From: Limnoperna fortunei
Lineage: Eukaryota > Mollusca > Bivalvia > Mytilida > Modiolidae
NCBI GenBank assembly: GCA_944474755.1
Contig: OX104125.1
Span: forward strand, 49,463,346-49,527,345
Length of the DNA: 64,000 nucleotides
Direction of reading: 5' to 3'
The notes under the pieces were generated by a model. The model was not told the origin of the DNA, did not search any database, and saw only the letters and a list, made by a program, of their open reading frames with translations. Within the stretch, counting starts at the first letter, position 1. Each line of letters opens with the position of its first letter. Below, piece after piece: positions 1-8,669 of this stretch. Both the position numbers and the translations under genes were made by a program.

Positions 1-949
1 CTTCGTTTTATAAAAGTTTAAAAATCTATGTATATAAGAACACTTGAGTTACATCAAATTTTATGTTTGACGAAATTTAAAAGGATTCGATTTTTTATAA
101 CACTTAAAGGAACTAGGTTGGTGTAAACGCGCGTCTCGTCTAACTAAAACTCATCATTGGCGATGAAACCTACACAAATTTAAAATCCAAATGATTAAGA
201 TGTTGTAGCGCTTTAATCACACAGATTCTAAGATCTTATACCAAACCTCATCACAGCGACCGTAGTAGGTAACCTGTTTGGAGAGTGTTATTATCCCTGA
301 ATGATAAAATTGAATTCTTTACATTTATAAATATGTCTATTATAGCTGCTGCAAAAAACAAAGTTCTCCGTGTGTTCAGAATTCTACACATTTTTCAAAT
401 GGCAGTCAAAATTGTGATCCCATCAGTACCTTTCTTTCTGTGATTTTTTATTGATTCCTGTCGCATATTTAGCGACATATTACTTCTCGGACCTTGAACA
501 AACAAGCAATTATTCAATGCGCAGGTATGTCGCATCAAAGAAGTAAACTTGTTTAACCGTTGTTATTTAAAGCAAAATAACGTACTCTGTTGCGTAGAAA
601 TATTATCAAATATATAAATGCAACAAAAATTAGTAAGTACTATGGCAGATGCGCGTAAATCTAGTTAAGAGGGAAAGGCGGATCTCACACCACAAATATT
701 GGCAAGACATTACGACAAATAATTTGATATTACAATATTACCGAACACTGATAAATATAATATTTTATATACAGATTGCTATGCATTTAGCAACACATTT
801 GCATTTTAGCACATCATCGATTTTGGTTTATACCCCAGCTTTATAATATGAGTACATTGATTTTATTGCATTAACAAACATAACTTATGACAAAACCTTT
901 AACACTCAATTGTTTAATTCTATATGAGTACTATTTGTATAAATATGTC

Positions 950-1072
950 AGCAGAAAATACAAAGGAAACCGACCGAACAACAAGAATGTCTAGGGACGA
1001 CTACCCTTTGCGGATATAAAAAACATAAACCACAAGAAAAAAACAAAAAGTAGACAGAGAGAAAGTGAGTAA
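950..1072 (-). mobile_element. Retroelement 3' untranslated fragment in alpha, copy 1
   Basis: Read on the minus strand this matches the tail words of the retroelement whose coding remnant lies at 6366-6692 and of the private copy 2 insertion at 31934-32154. Shared pieces include GTTACTC followed by a T-rich run, TATCCG, and TTGTTCGGTCGGTTTTC or close variants. It is fragmentary and has no visible target duplication. The same fragment is present in copies 3 and 4. Confidence 0.5.
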
Positions 1073-1514
1073 TCATAACATGATATAAGACATTAATAAC
1101 TACACAAAGAAATAGAGATTGTGCAATATTTTAAGCATTATGTTCTTGGAACACTTTGCTTCCGACATATTATCCGACACATAAACAATGTAGAAAAGTT
1201 ATGCTCGACATGTTGGCCTTTATAGATACAAGTGTCACACATTCGAATCCTATCATGTCAGAAAATAGAGTTTAATAGATTTACCCCTATGACGTGGAGA
1301 GTACAAATAAACTTTAGTTTTACCGACAAACTAAGAATTATGTTTTCATCCTGCACTTCCAAAATACAACTTATAATATCGACAGACACGAGAAAAGAGT
1401 GCACTTCCAGCAGATTTTCGCCGCATATTCCAGTAATAGCTTGACATCACAAACACATATTTTATTCGACATGTAAATCAGTCAGAATAATAATAAATGT
1501 CGTTGAAAGGGAGG

Positions 1515-1690
1515 ACAATGATACCATAGAGTTTTACTCGTAGTTACAAAGAAAGCTAAAAAATGTATTCGTCTACCTTTATTGTACAGAATATTGCACC
1601 AATTGCAGGATAAAATAATAATATAGTCCTTCAATTTCTAACGGTCAGGTATGCAAACCGTCCCAGCAGTTCTAACGTACATCAATCTTG
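1515..1690. other. Stretch present only in copy 1
   Basis: Copies 3 and 4 read straight from AAAGGGAGG into TACATTATCTCTCACAC (37066 and 54840), whereas copy 1 has about 175 additional bases between these anchors. Copy 2 lacks this part of alpha altogether. Because copies 3 and 4 share the same short form, the simplest reading is one deletion in their common ancestor. An insertion in copy 1 is not excluded, but there are no repeat ends to support it. Confidence 0.6.
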
Positions 1691-3120
1691 ATAGATTATC
1701 TCTCACACAGATAGCAGGTGACGTATGTATGGTCTCGAGTTTGTAAACCCACACACATTTTACCGTGCACATCTGTGCTAAAAATATTTTAAAACACAGA
1801 TTCTGTATCTTGTACTGTATGACTGTGCATTGTAGCAATTGCTTCCCTAAACATCCTTCCTGTTCAATGAAACTTGTACTAATGGAACGAAAGAAAGTCT
1901 TGCTCGATGCAAGTTTATAGATATACGTGTATTTTATTTTAAATAACGCAAATTTAATGCTTTTTTCATGACACTTTTTAATTTTTATACATGGTGTAAC
2001 GATATAAATAAAAAGTTGATTACAAAAAGAAGCAATATTTTATTTGATTCTTATTATTTTGATGACAAGAATTTACCCATGGCAAATGCATAAAGGATCC
2101 ATAATTGACCTAAACAATACCTTTTGGTATATTGGCGAGAGCTTCCCGCTGCAAATAAATGACATCTCTTGCTAATTTTGTTCACTCTTAACGTTTATAC
2201 GCTTTGACTCCAGTAATAAATGGTTTTTGCGTTGTCAAACACTTCAATAGGAATTGATTGCCAGTTATAATCAGAGAACCACAGAAACAAACCATACAAA
2301 ATTAAACCTAAAATTACACAAGACCGTGTTTATGTGTCATATCTATTTACCTTGGGTAAAATCAATGCGTAATTACAGTTTCGATAAAAAAAACACTGCA
2401 TAAAATAAGTATATTATGTCAGAGACATTTAGAGACGTATATACACGTTTTTTAATTAATGCAAGTAGTAATCATAAACGCAAAACTTCTCTTAATATGT
2501 ATCATAGTATCCAAACGACTGATATATTTATATGTAAACTTCAAAAATGTTCATATACCAATATAAAAAAAAGTATCTTGAAATCTGTGTACCATTGTCA
2601 CTGCGTTTACCTGTTCATGCCTACAACGCATTACGCTTTGCACACATAATCTTATAAATGTGCTTGTAAGCAAAACCAACATGACAATTTTGTAAAGCTG
2701 CCTAAAGGTTATTAAATGTTGTTTTATACTTTTTATAAAAAAGAGCCATAATATGTTTGAGGATGCGTTAACATAAAAAATAATTTTGATTTGTAATAAT
2801 TATTTGCACTGATAACTTTTGAAGAAAGGAGTCTGAAAAGGACAGTGCAGTACAACATATTTTATACAAGCATTGTCACTTTGATACGACATATGTACAC
2901 GTCTAAACGAAGCTATGATATCGAATATTGTTCTTAAAGATAAAAACGAACCTACGGAAATATTATCACTTATCCCGAATGCACTCGAAGCGTATACTAC
3001 TTAATAAATCATAAGTATTGCATTCACATAACTACACAATTATGTAACGCAACAAAGACTTACATCAAAATGCAACTGTGAAGGTCATTTTTAAGTCATG
3101 CAAGGATGTTATATTATTAT

Positions 3121-3254
3121 GTGCTATATTTTACTGTTGTTATATGTCTCTGTGATGTATTTATTACATGTATGTCGCTATAAAAGCTCTACAGAGCTTA
3201 TGTTCATTGTTATTAACCCGACTTTAAATAAAATTTATCTTATCTTATCTTATC
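3121..3254 (+). mobile_element. 5'-truncated LINE-like 3' end insertion, copy 1 only
   Basis: A 134-bp block absent from the equivalent sites in copies 2, 3 and 4. It contains the hairpin-like word AGCTCTACAGAGCT, an AATAAA and a terminal run of the pentamer TTATC. It is flanked by the direct repeat TTATTAT (3114-3120 and 3255-3261), which occurs once at the empty sites. A 5'-truncated non-LTR retrotransposon with a short tandem tail fits all of this. The family is not assigned. Confidence 0.72.
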
Positions 3255-5471
3255 TTATTATATTGTTTTCATCCACCCGTCAGTTAAAAATTTGTTTTCG
3301 GTTAAACATCAATCGATACTTGTATTTCCATTTTAATTATACGGATGTATTTTTTTATATAACATTAGGAAACACACATTGACGAAACTGAACACCAAAC
3401 CATGAATAAATCTTATATTTGAAAAAATGTCTCATTGAGAAACGCGAAACCTACGACAGTTAAGAAAACTGTATAAAAAAACTGGAACATTGTAAACAAA
3501 TCTGTAAAAGACTCAGAACGTGGTAGAGAAACAGTCCGTTTGTGTTGACATATTGTGCCTCACAGACATTAAACCACTTTCCAAAGTACCTTGTATCAGT
3601 CATGTTAACGTTCGGCTACCTTTAAATAATTTTTCCGTATTTTGTAATGAAATGATTCTTAGATAAACCGCAAATATATGTAATGAATATTTCTGCTGGT
3701 ATAAACAGGCATCACTTTTGCATATGGTCTACACTTGACGTAAGGAATTTAATCGTTGTTTTGATTTCCGTAACATAAAACGTTTGTTTGAATTAGTGTA
3801 GTCGTTCATGAAATGTGATTTATCTAGGTTTTCAATTCGTTTTCCGAGAAGTACTGACCCTAAAGGAGCGTTTTAGAGACCTGATTAACGAACTTTGTCG
3901 TTGTACCAAGATTGGAGTATTTTAACATTACAAAAATCACTTAACAAGTTTAATAGAATGATGTCATGACAAAATTGTAGCTTAACCTAAGATTCATTTA
4001 AAATATGTTCATGCAAACAGACAATACTTGCAATATACATATTAGTAAATATAGTATATTCTAATATATTTTCTCACCAATATTACGAAACTTGACAATT
4101 AGTCTTGAACATCTCAAAGCGCCTCATTATATAATATTGATGCTACGTATACTGAGGCTGCAAAAAACGCGCACCGATCATTATGGATTGATCGATCACT
4201 GTATCTGATACATAAGTGCAAAACTTTGCCTGGTACAGAAAGTGCATTGCTGAAAAAGAAACAAATATGATGTGTTGGTATAATTTTACAAAAAAATAGA
4301 AACCAACATCTGTGTAAACTTGCATGTGTCGTATAATGTAATAAAAACGCTGCTTGCTTGTGCTAACATTATGTGTTGTGTTATTTATAGTCGGATAACG
4401 TTGATTAAAAGATGTTTACAATATATGTGTTTCGTTCTGCAGTGCATGTTTCCTAACATAGTTATGTCCGCCTACTGCACTATGGAGTTTAGTTGCCATG
4501 ATCAAACCAACACAGATTTAGAAAACTTGAATAATATAAGTAATTAAATTAATAGAATTTTTCTTTTTTTTTCAATATTTGTTGGGTGATGTTTAACGCG
4601 ACTTTCAATCAGTTTTCAGCCATATCAAGGGGTCCTATTTTTTAAGGAGGTCGAAGTGAACGGAAAAAACCTTTGAACTGCGGTGGGAAAACTGACAATC
4701 CTTGGCAATAAAGATTGGAGTCAAAAGTACATCCTGCCCAAATTACAGATCACGCATTAATAGATGACTAGCTACCTTAATACCTGGGTATAATGTTAAT
4801 GAAGATAACAGCACACCGAATAAAAAGGAAACTGTAAAAACGACAATTCAAGCACTAAAGTCCCAGAAAAAGGCAAACTACAGAACAAAAATCAAACTTA
4901 AATGTAACTAAATCAACTGTCCTGACTTGGCACTGGTATTGCAAAAGAAATGGAGGGTTAGACCAGGTTGTTTTCAAGCAGTACATATACATTCGAGGTC
5001 AGGGTTTTATGCGGTACTCTGAATTCCTCCCCAATATAATCTATACAAACAGCTAAATGTGGGACTAATCACCATTTGGCAAAGCAAAACAATAATGCAA
5101 TGAATATACCATTAGCAGATTACTAAACATGAACATGAATAAATAAATGTATAGATAGTTTTCTATTGTTGTGGCAAGCAATTAACACAAAAATACGTTA
5201 ATAAAATATATTATTACATCATATTCGAAAACAAAATTAATGCCTCGTGTTATTAATAATCATAGTATCGTGTATCTGTAGACTTGATATGGTTTGTTTA
5301 ATATGTCAGACATTTATTCATACTAATTAGTTGAAGTGTCTATTTTGGAGGTTCGATGTGCGTCATTTGATGTTTTTTATGCTACAAAATCAGTTTTCGT
5401 GTTTATGTTAGCTACTAGTATGTAGATTCTTAATTCTTCCGTAAATGGCTGATTTCTGGTACAGATGACCC

Positions 5472-5505
5472 AGTACAGATGAGCTCACGCGCACACATCT
5501 GTACT
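5472..5505. repeat. Short inverted repeat AGTACAGAT/ATCTGTACT
   Basis: Nine-base arms (5472-5480 and 5497-5505) separated by a GC-richer loop, CACGCGCAC. It sits 10 bp upstream of a much longer hairpin and is preceded by a direct copy of ACAGATGA. The same arrangement recurs just before the hairpins of copies 2 and 3, and with one changed base in copy 4. Confidence 0.75.
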
Positions 5506-5515
5506 TGCTGTGTCG

Positions 5516-5606
5516 TCCAATCAAAACGCCAGAAACAAGAACGTTGTTATGGAAGCATAACAACGTTCTTCTATGACGTTCTTGTTTCCGGCGTTATGAT
5601 TGGATG
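5516..5606. repeat. Nested hairpin H1, copy 1
   Basis: The outer arms are CCAATC(A)AAACGCC and GGCGTT(A)TGATTGG. Inside them, AGAAACAAGAACG pairs with CGTTCTTGTTTCC, and a central AACGTTGTTATG pairs with CATAACAACGTT. The whole 91 bp could fold into one long imperfect stem with an inner stem. All four unit copies carry it. It may be a small foldback element or the relic of an inverted duplication. No target duplication is clear. Confidence 0.85.
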
Positions 5607-5676
5607 TCAGAGACAATGGAGTATAAAACAATGGAGAGTCTATATGATATAGCAATGTGAAATTTGTTGGTTTACG

Positions 5677-5850
5677 GAAGAAATAGGTACTTTCATGCGC
5701 TTTTGGGAAAGCCCGTGTGAAATTTCACTCGTGATAGAAATTTTTATGTCTTTTGGCTGGTTCCGCTGCGCTCCACTCGCGAAAAGACATAAAATTTCTA
5801 AAGATCAACCGGTCTTTCACAAAAACGTATGAAAGAACCTATTATTCTTT
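5677..5850. repeat. Foldback element H2, copy 1
   Basis: Inverted-repeat element of about 174 bp. The left end GAAATAGGTACTTTCATGCG pairs with the right end CGTATGAAAGAACCTATTAT. The inner arms are TTTTATGTCTTTT and CGAAAAGACATAAAA. The centre is GC-rich (CCGCTGCGCTCCACTCGCG). It lies 70 bp after hairpin H1 in copies 1-3. In copy 1 the inner right arm has lost a few bases (ATTTCTAAAGATC instead of ATTTCTATCACTCGTGAAAG). Confidence 0.85.
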
Positions 5851-5973
5851 TATTGCTGCTAAACCGATAGAAGAGCTCACTATTTTCTGAGTATCGTCAG
5901 ATTTGGATCTCTTTCCCAATGTAACATATTTTACACTTTTGATTTGTCTACACTCTACACGGGCATCCTTCAT
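5842..5973 (-). pseudogene. Small exon-like reading frame next to H2, copy 1
   Basis: A 43-codon ATG frame on the minus strand with a lysine-rich, hydrophilic product (it contains VKYVTLGKRSKSDD). Its stop lies inside the outer arm of foldback H2. The frame is open in copies 1 and 3 (40971-41102), has a premature stop after GKRS in copy 2, and is shifted by an 8-base deletion in copy 4. I do not recognise the family. It could be a captured exon or chance. Two of four copies being broken argues against function now. Confidence 0.25.
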
Positions 5974-6310
5974 ATGCGACTTAAAACCAGGTCAAAAGAA
6001 CTGAATAAACGCTGATTGTTTTCAAGAAAAACGGAAAACAGATGACATAAATACCTGGTAATTAGCCATTATAGAACATACTTCGTCATCAATGACTCCA
6101 AATAAAAAAGACAAAATATATCAAATGTTAGATTTTCTGATTCACAATATGATCGTCGTGTTTTGGAGACGTGTTTTTCGATAGACCGTTGGTATTCGAA
6201 CGGTGTTAATTTCGTTTTTCTCCTAGCTTAGTACTGTTATGAGGCTGAGATGATAGAAAGCCTGCCGAAGTAAGAAAAGACAATAGTCAGACACATTCCG
6301 CAATAGTGAT

Positions 6311-6326
6311 GATGTTGATCAACATC
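6311..6326. repeat. Perfect 16-bp palindrome GATGTTGATCAACATC
   Basis: Self-complementary 16-mer just upstream of the reverse transcriptase remnant. It is intact in copies 1 and 3 and changed by one base in copies 2 (GATCAACCTC) and 4 (GATGTGGATC). No role is apparent. Confidence 0.7.
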
Positions 6327-6365
6327 AACAATGCTAAATGACTATTTCCATTCAATTTTTACTAG

Positions 6366-6692
6366 CAAGCTTGAAAGTGAAGACACCACCTACACACTAA
6401 GGTTGGCCTCTTACTTAGACATACTTCTAGAAATAGACTCAGGTAAACATACAAAATAAACTCCTCTACAAACGTGATGACTTCAACTTTCCAATTGTCA
6501 ACTTCCCGTTCATCGACAGAAACATTCCAGCAGTTCAGCCAATGGTTTGTACATTTCACAACTTATACGTTATTATAGATCCTGCGGAATTAAGATTTTC
6601 TAGACCGATCACTGCTGTTGACTACTAAGTTACCTAGCTTTATTCTATCTCTGTGGAAAATCTATGGTCGTCACCGCGACTTAATTGATCTT
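6366..6692 (+). pseudogene. Reverse transcriptase C-terminal remnant, copy 1
   Basis: Translating the plus strand with frame changes gives a string of blocks in the right order for the C-terminal part of a reverse transcriptase widespread in molluscs: LESEDTT, ASYLDILLEIDSGKHTK, then after a stop and shift YKRDDFNFPIVNFPF with IDRNIPA, then GLYISQLIRYYRSC, then FLDRSLLLTTKL, and finally YGRHRDLIDL near 6664-6690. There is a TAA after HTK, a one-base loss after NIPA (CAGTTCAGCC against CAGTTTCAGCC elsewhere), another shift before FLDRS, and a private 20-bp loss after ACTAAGTTAC. It is a dead 3' fragment; the polymerase core is absent. I am confident of the identity as reverse transcriptase but not of the exact clade (non-LTR or Penelope-like). 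Confidence 0.85.
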
Positions 6693-6739
6693 TAAAGGAA
6701 ATAAGTCTCTCAATTTCGAACGGACATTTTTTATGTGTA

Positions 6740-6950
6740 ATAGGTAGTGTTTTCTATTTATGGATTTGACTTTTTCATGACGGGTTTCTAATGAAAGGCA
6801 GAAACTGCCTACTCGTCCGGAGCAAATCAGTGCATGCATGGTTTTTATATGGTTCGGGTTACTTTCTTCTCGTTTTTGTGTTTTTTTTGGGGGGTTTTTG
6901 TGTTGCGCTGTATATAATAGTCTTATTCCAGATTTGTGAGCAACAGTAAT
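6740..6950 (+). mobile_element. 3' untranslated tail of the same retroelement, copy 1
   Basis: Directly downstream of the reverse transcriptase remnant: GACGGGTTTCTAATGAAAGG, a small GGCAG/CTGCC stem, CTCGTCCGGAGCA, GGTTTTTAT, GGTTCGGGTTACTTTC and a T/G-rich run, then GTTGCGCTGTATATAATAG. These words occur in the same order in the copy 2 insertion at 31934-32154 (minus strand) and, from GTTACTC onward, in T at 34490-34575. The order and orientation relative to the coding remnant support one element. Confidence 0.7.
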
Positions 6951-7020
6951 GACGTAGCAAATTTCGCATATGTCTGACGACCTATTTTCAGCATTATACA
7001 ATTGTAATCCGGGGATAAAT

Positions 7021-7150
7021 TTGTTACCGACGTTACAAAAACGGTGCATGGAAATGGTATGACCTTAAAGTACTTATGGACAGTCTGCGTCTCTGAACAG
7101 AAGTTTTTTATGTAGTACAATTTCTATACACCCGGGTAATAACGTATATA
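7021..7150. repeat. Decayed hairpin paralogous to the T hairpin, copy 1
   Basis: GTTACCGACGTTACAAAAACGG, GTGCATGGAAATGGTATGACC and the distant TATACACCCGGGTAATAACG are recognisable as the arms of the intact hairpin at 34646-34769 in T. Here the inner arms no longer pair well (TTAAAGTACTTATGG against AGAAGTTTTTTATGTAG). It marks homology between the sequence leading into beta and the T segment leading into alpha. Confidence 0.6.
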
Positions 7151-7597
7151 ACTGATAATGTTTACGTCCAAGGTATTCAAAACAAAATCATTATAATGCA
7201 GTGTTTTATTTTTTGTGAAACCTAAGAATATAAAGCACTGTATATACTTAGATCATTTAATAGAGTAATTACCAAAACTGTCCATCAATATTGCATGTGA
7301 TATTTTTACAAGTTACTTACCCTAACATTGCCATGAAAGTTTTTTCCACCTCCTCACCAACTGTTGTTGGAAAAGTCGCGACATGTATTAAACTGATACA
7401 ACTAAATTAAATTAATCAATAATTGTGCCAAAATCATGGGTGATAGAAGACAGTTATTTCACATTTATGCCGTTTGTTAAATGTATATATTCCGATTGGT
7501 ATAGACCTATTGTGTTTGTATTCGTTGCGGTAATTCAAATTCAAATAATCGCACATTGAGTCTCATTTTATGTTTGTCTTTGTCCTGCAACCTCGAA

Positions 7598-7621
7598 ACC
7601 ATGGAACAGCAATTGGTGAAG
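7598..7621 (+). other. Exon-like MEQQL-type start with splice donor
   Basis: ATGGAACAGCAATTG and AAGAAG are followed at once by GTAAGA, a good splice-donor consensus. The short frame would encode about eight residues before the donor. Copies 2, 3 and 4 keep the ATG and the donor, with the sequence GAACAGCAATTGACGAAGAAG or one base different. The paralogous place in T has lost the ATG context. There is no linked downstream exon that I can prove. It may be the relic of a captured 5' exon, or chance. Confidence 0.2.
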
Positions 7622-7735
7622 AAGGTAAGACTACAAAAAGGTTTAATATGCGTATAAAGACAAACAACAAGAAGCAACACAGATATTCAGGGATTTACTA
7701 AAACGCCAGACCACACAAATCCTGAAAAACTAATA

Positions 7736-7756
7736 ATTGATTGATTGATTGATTGA
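7736..7756. repeat. TGAT microsatellite
   Basis: Four to five tandem copies of TGAT. The run recurs at the same place in copies 2, 3 and 4 with different lengths or single changes (a TGGT unit near 42895), and as a degenerate form in T near 35385. Confidence 0.8.
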
Positions 7757-7942
7757 CTATTTAAGAAAAAATGCATACTTATTTATAATATACTGTTTTA
7801 CTTGTATTTGACATTTAGATGCCTTTTTCATTGTCTGTTTGTTTGTTTGTTAGTGGGTTAGTGTGTGTTCCTTTAGTACATCTGTCTATCTTTATGGAGT
7901 TTCCTTTCAAACAATAGATTTCGATAAAATTTATCCTTGACT

Positions 7943-8669
7943 AGGTGTTATAGAAGTTTAATATTCTATGTATACGTACATACTTGAGTGACATCAAATT
8001 TTAAGTTCAAACAAATTAAAAGCATTCGATTTTTCATCAAACTTAAAAGAACTAGGTTGGTGTCAGTTCATAATACAGAAATAAAATGTCATCAAAGATA
8101 CCAAGGTTAAAACCACGCCAGACGCGCGTTTCGTCTGACGAAGACTCATCTTTGGCGCTCAAACCCAAACAAAATTACAATCCAAATGATGTTGTAGCGC
8201 TTTATCACACATATTTCAAAATGTAATACCAAACCTCTTCCCAGGGACCGATGTAGGTGACCTGTTTGGAGAGTGTAATTCTCTCTGAATGATAAAACTC
8301 AAGACTTATTTTCTGCGACTTATTATTCATCGTTCAAACAATCAATTAATCAATGCGCATGTATGTCGTATCAATTAAATTAATATTGTTTAACAGTTGT
8401 TGTTTTATCAACGGTACTAACACAATTTGTAGCGTAAAAATATGATTAAATATACCAATGCAACACACAATTAGTTATTACTATGGCAGATTGGGGTTAA
8501 TCTAATGAAGAGGGGAAGGTTAAACTCACACCACAAATATTGGCAAGAAGGACAATAAGGTCATTATTTTGATATTACCAAACACCTTTACTCACTGATA
8601 AATAGCTTATTTTGTATACATATTGCTATACTCTTACATTTGCATTAAATCACACCATCGATTTTAGTT
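7943..8669. repeat. Beta flank of copy 1
   Basis: Diverged paralogue of the alpha start (1-845): both run through a tract with ACTTGAGTGACATCAAATTT, a GACGCGCGT word, TGATGTTGTAGCGCTTTA, ACCTGTTTGGAGAGTGT, CAATGCGCA and ATGGCAGAT in the same order and spacing. At about 8061-8165 it carries a fuller copy of a dispersed element (ATACCAAGGTT, CCAGACGCGCGTTTCGTCT, ACTCATCTTTGGCGCTCAAA) that resembles a very common mussel repeat. The flank runs directly into minisatellite array 1. Confidence 0.85.

Larger units (their letters stand above)
1..5515. other. Alpha segment of copy 1, non-coding
   Basis: AT-rich sequence with no convincing gene. Frames here are short, mostly lack an ATG start, and are broken between copies. 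Its first 845 bp are a diverged second version of the beta flank at 7943-8669 (shared words include CAATGCGCAGGTATGTCG against CAATGCGCATGTATGTCG). Positions 2538-3600 are a diverged second version of the S segment at 15808-16730. The stretch 845-2535 has no counterpart in the beta half, where minisatellites sit instead. About 4620-5045 reads like a dispersed molluscan repeat (CTTTGAACTGCGGTGGGAAA, later CAACTGTCCTGACTTGG), but I cannot name its family. Confidence 0.7.

Noticed and set aside
6681..7049. 122-codon minus-strand frame
   Set aside because: It is antisense to the reverse transcriptase remnant's untranslated tail and hairpin, and is not kept as one frame in the other copies.
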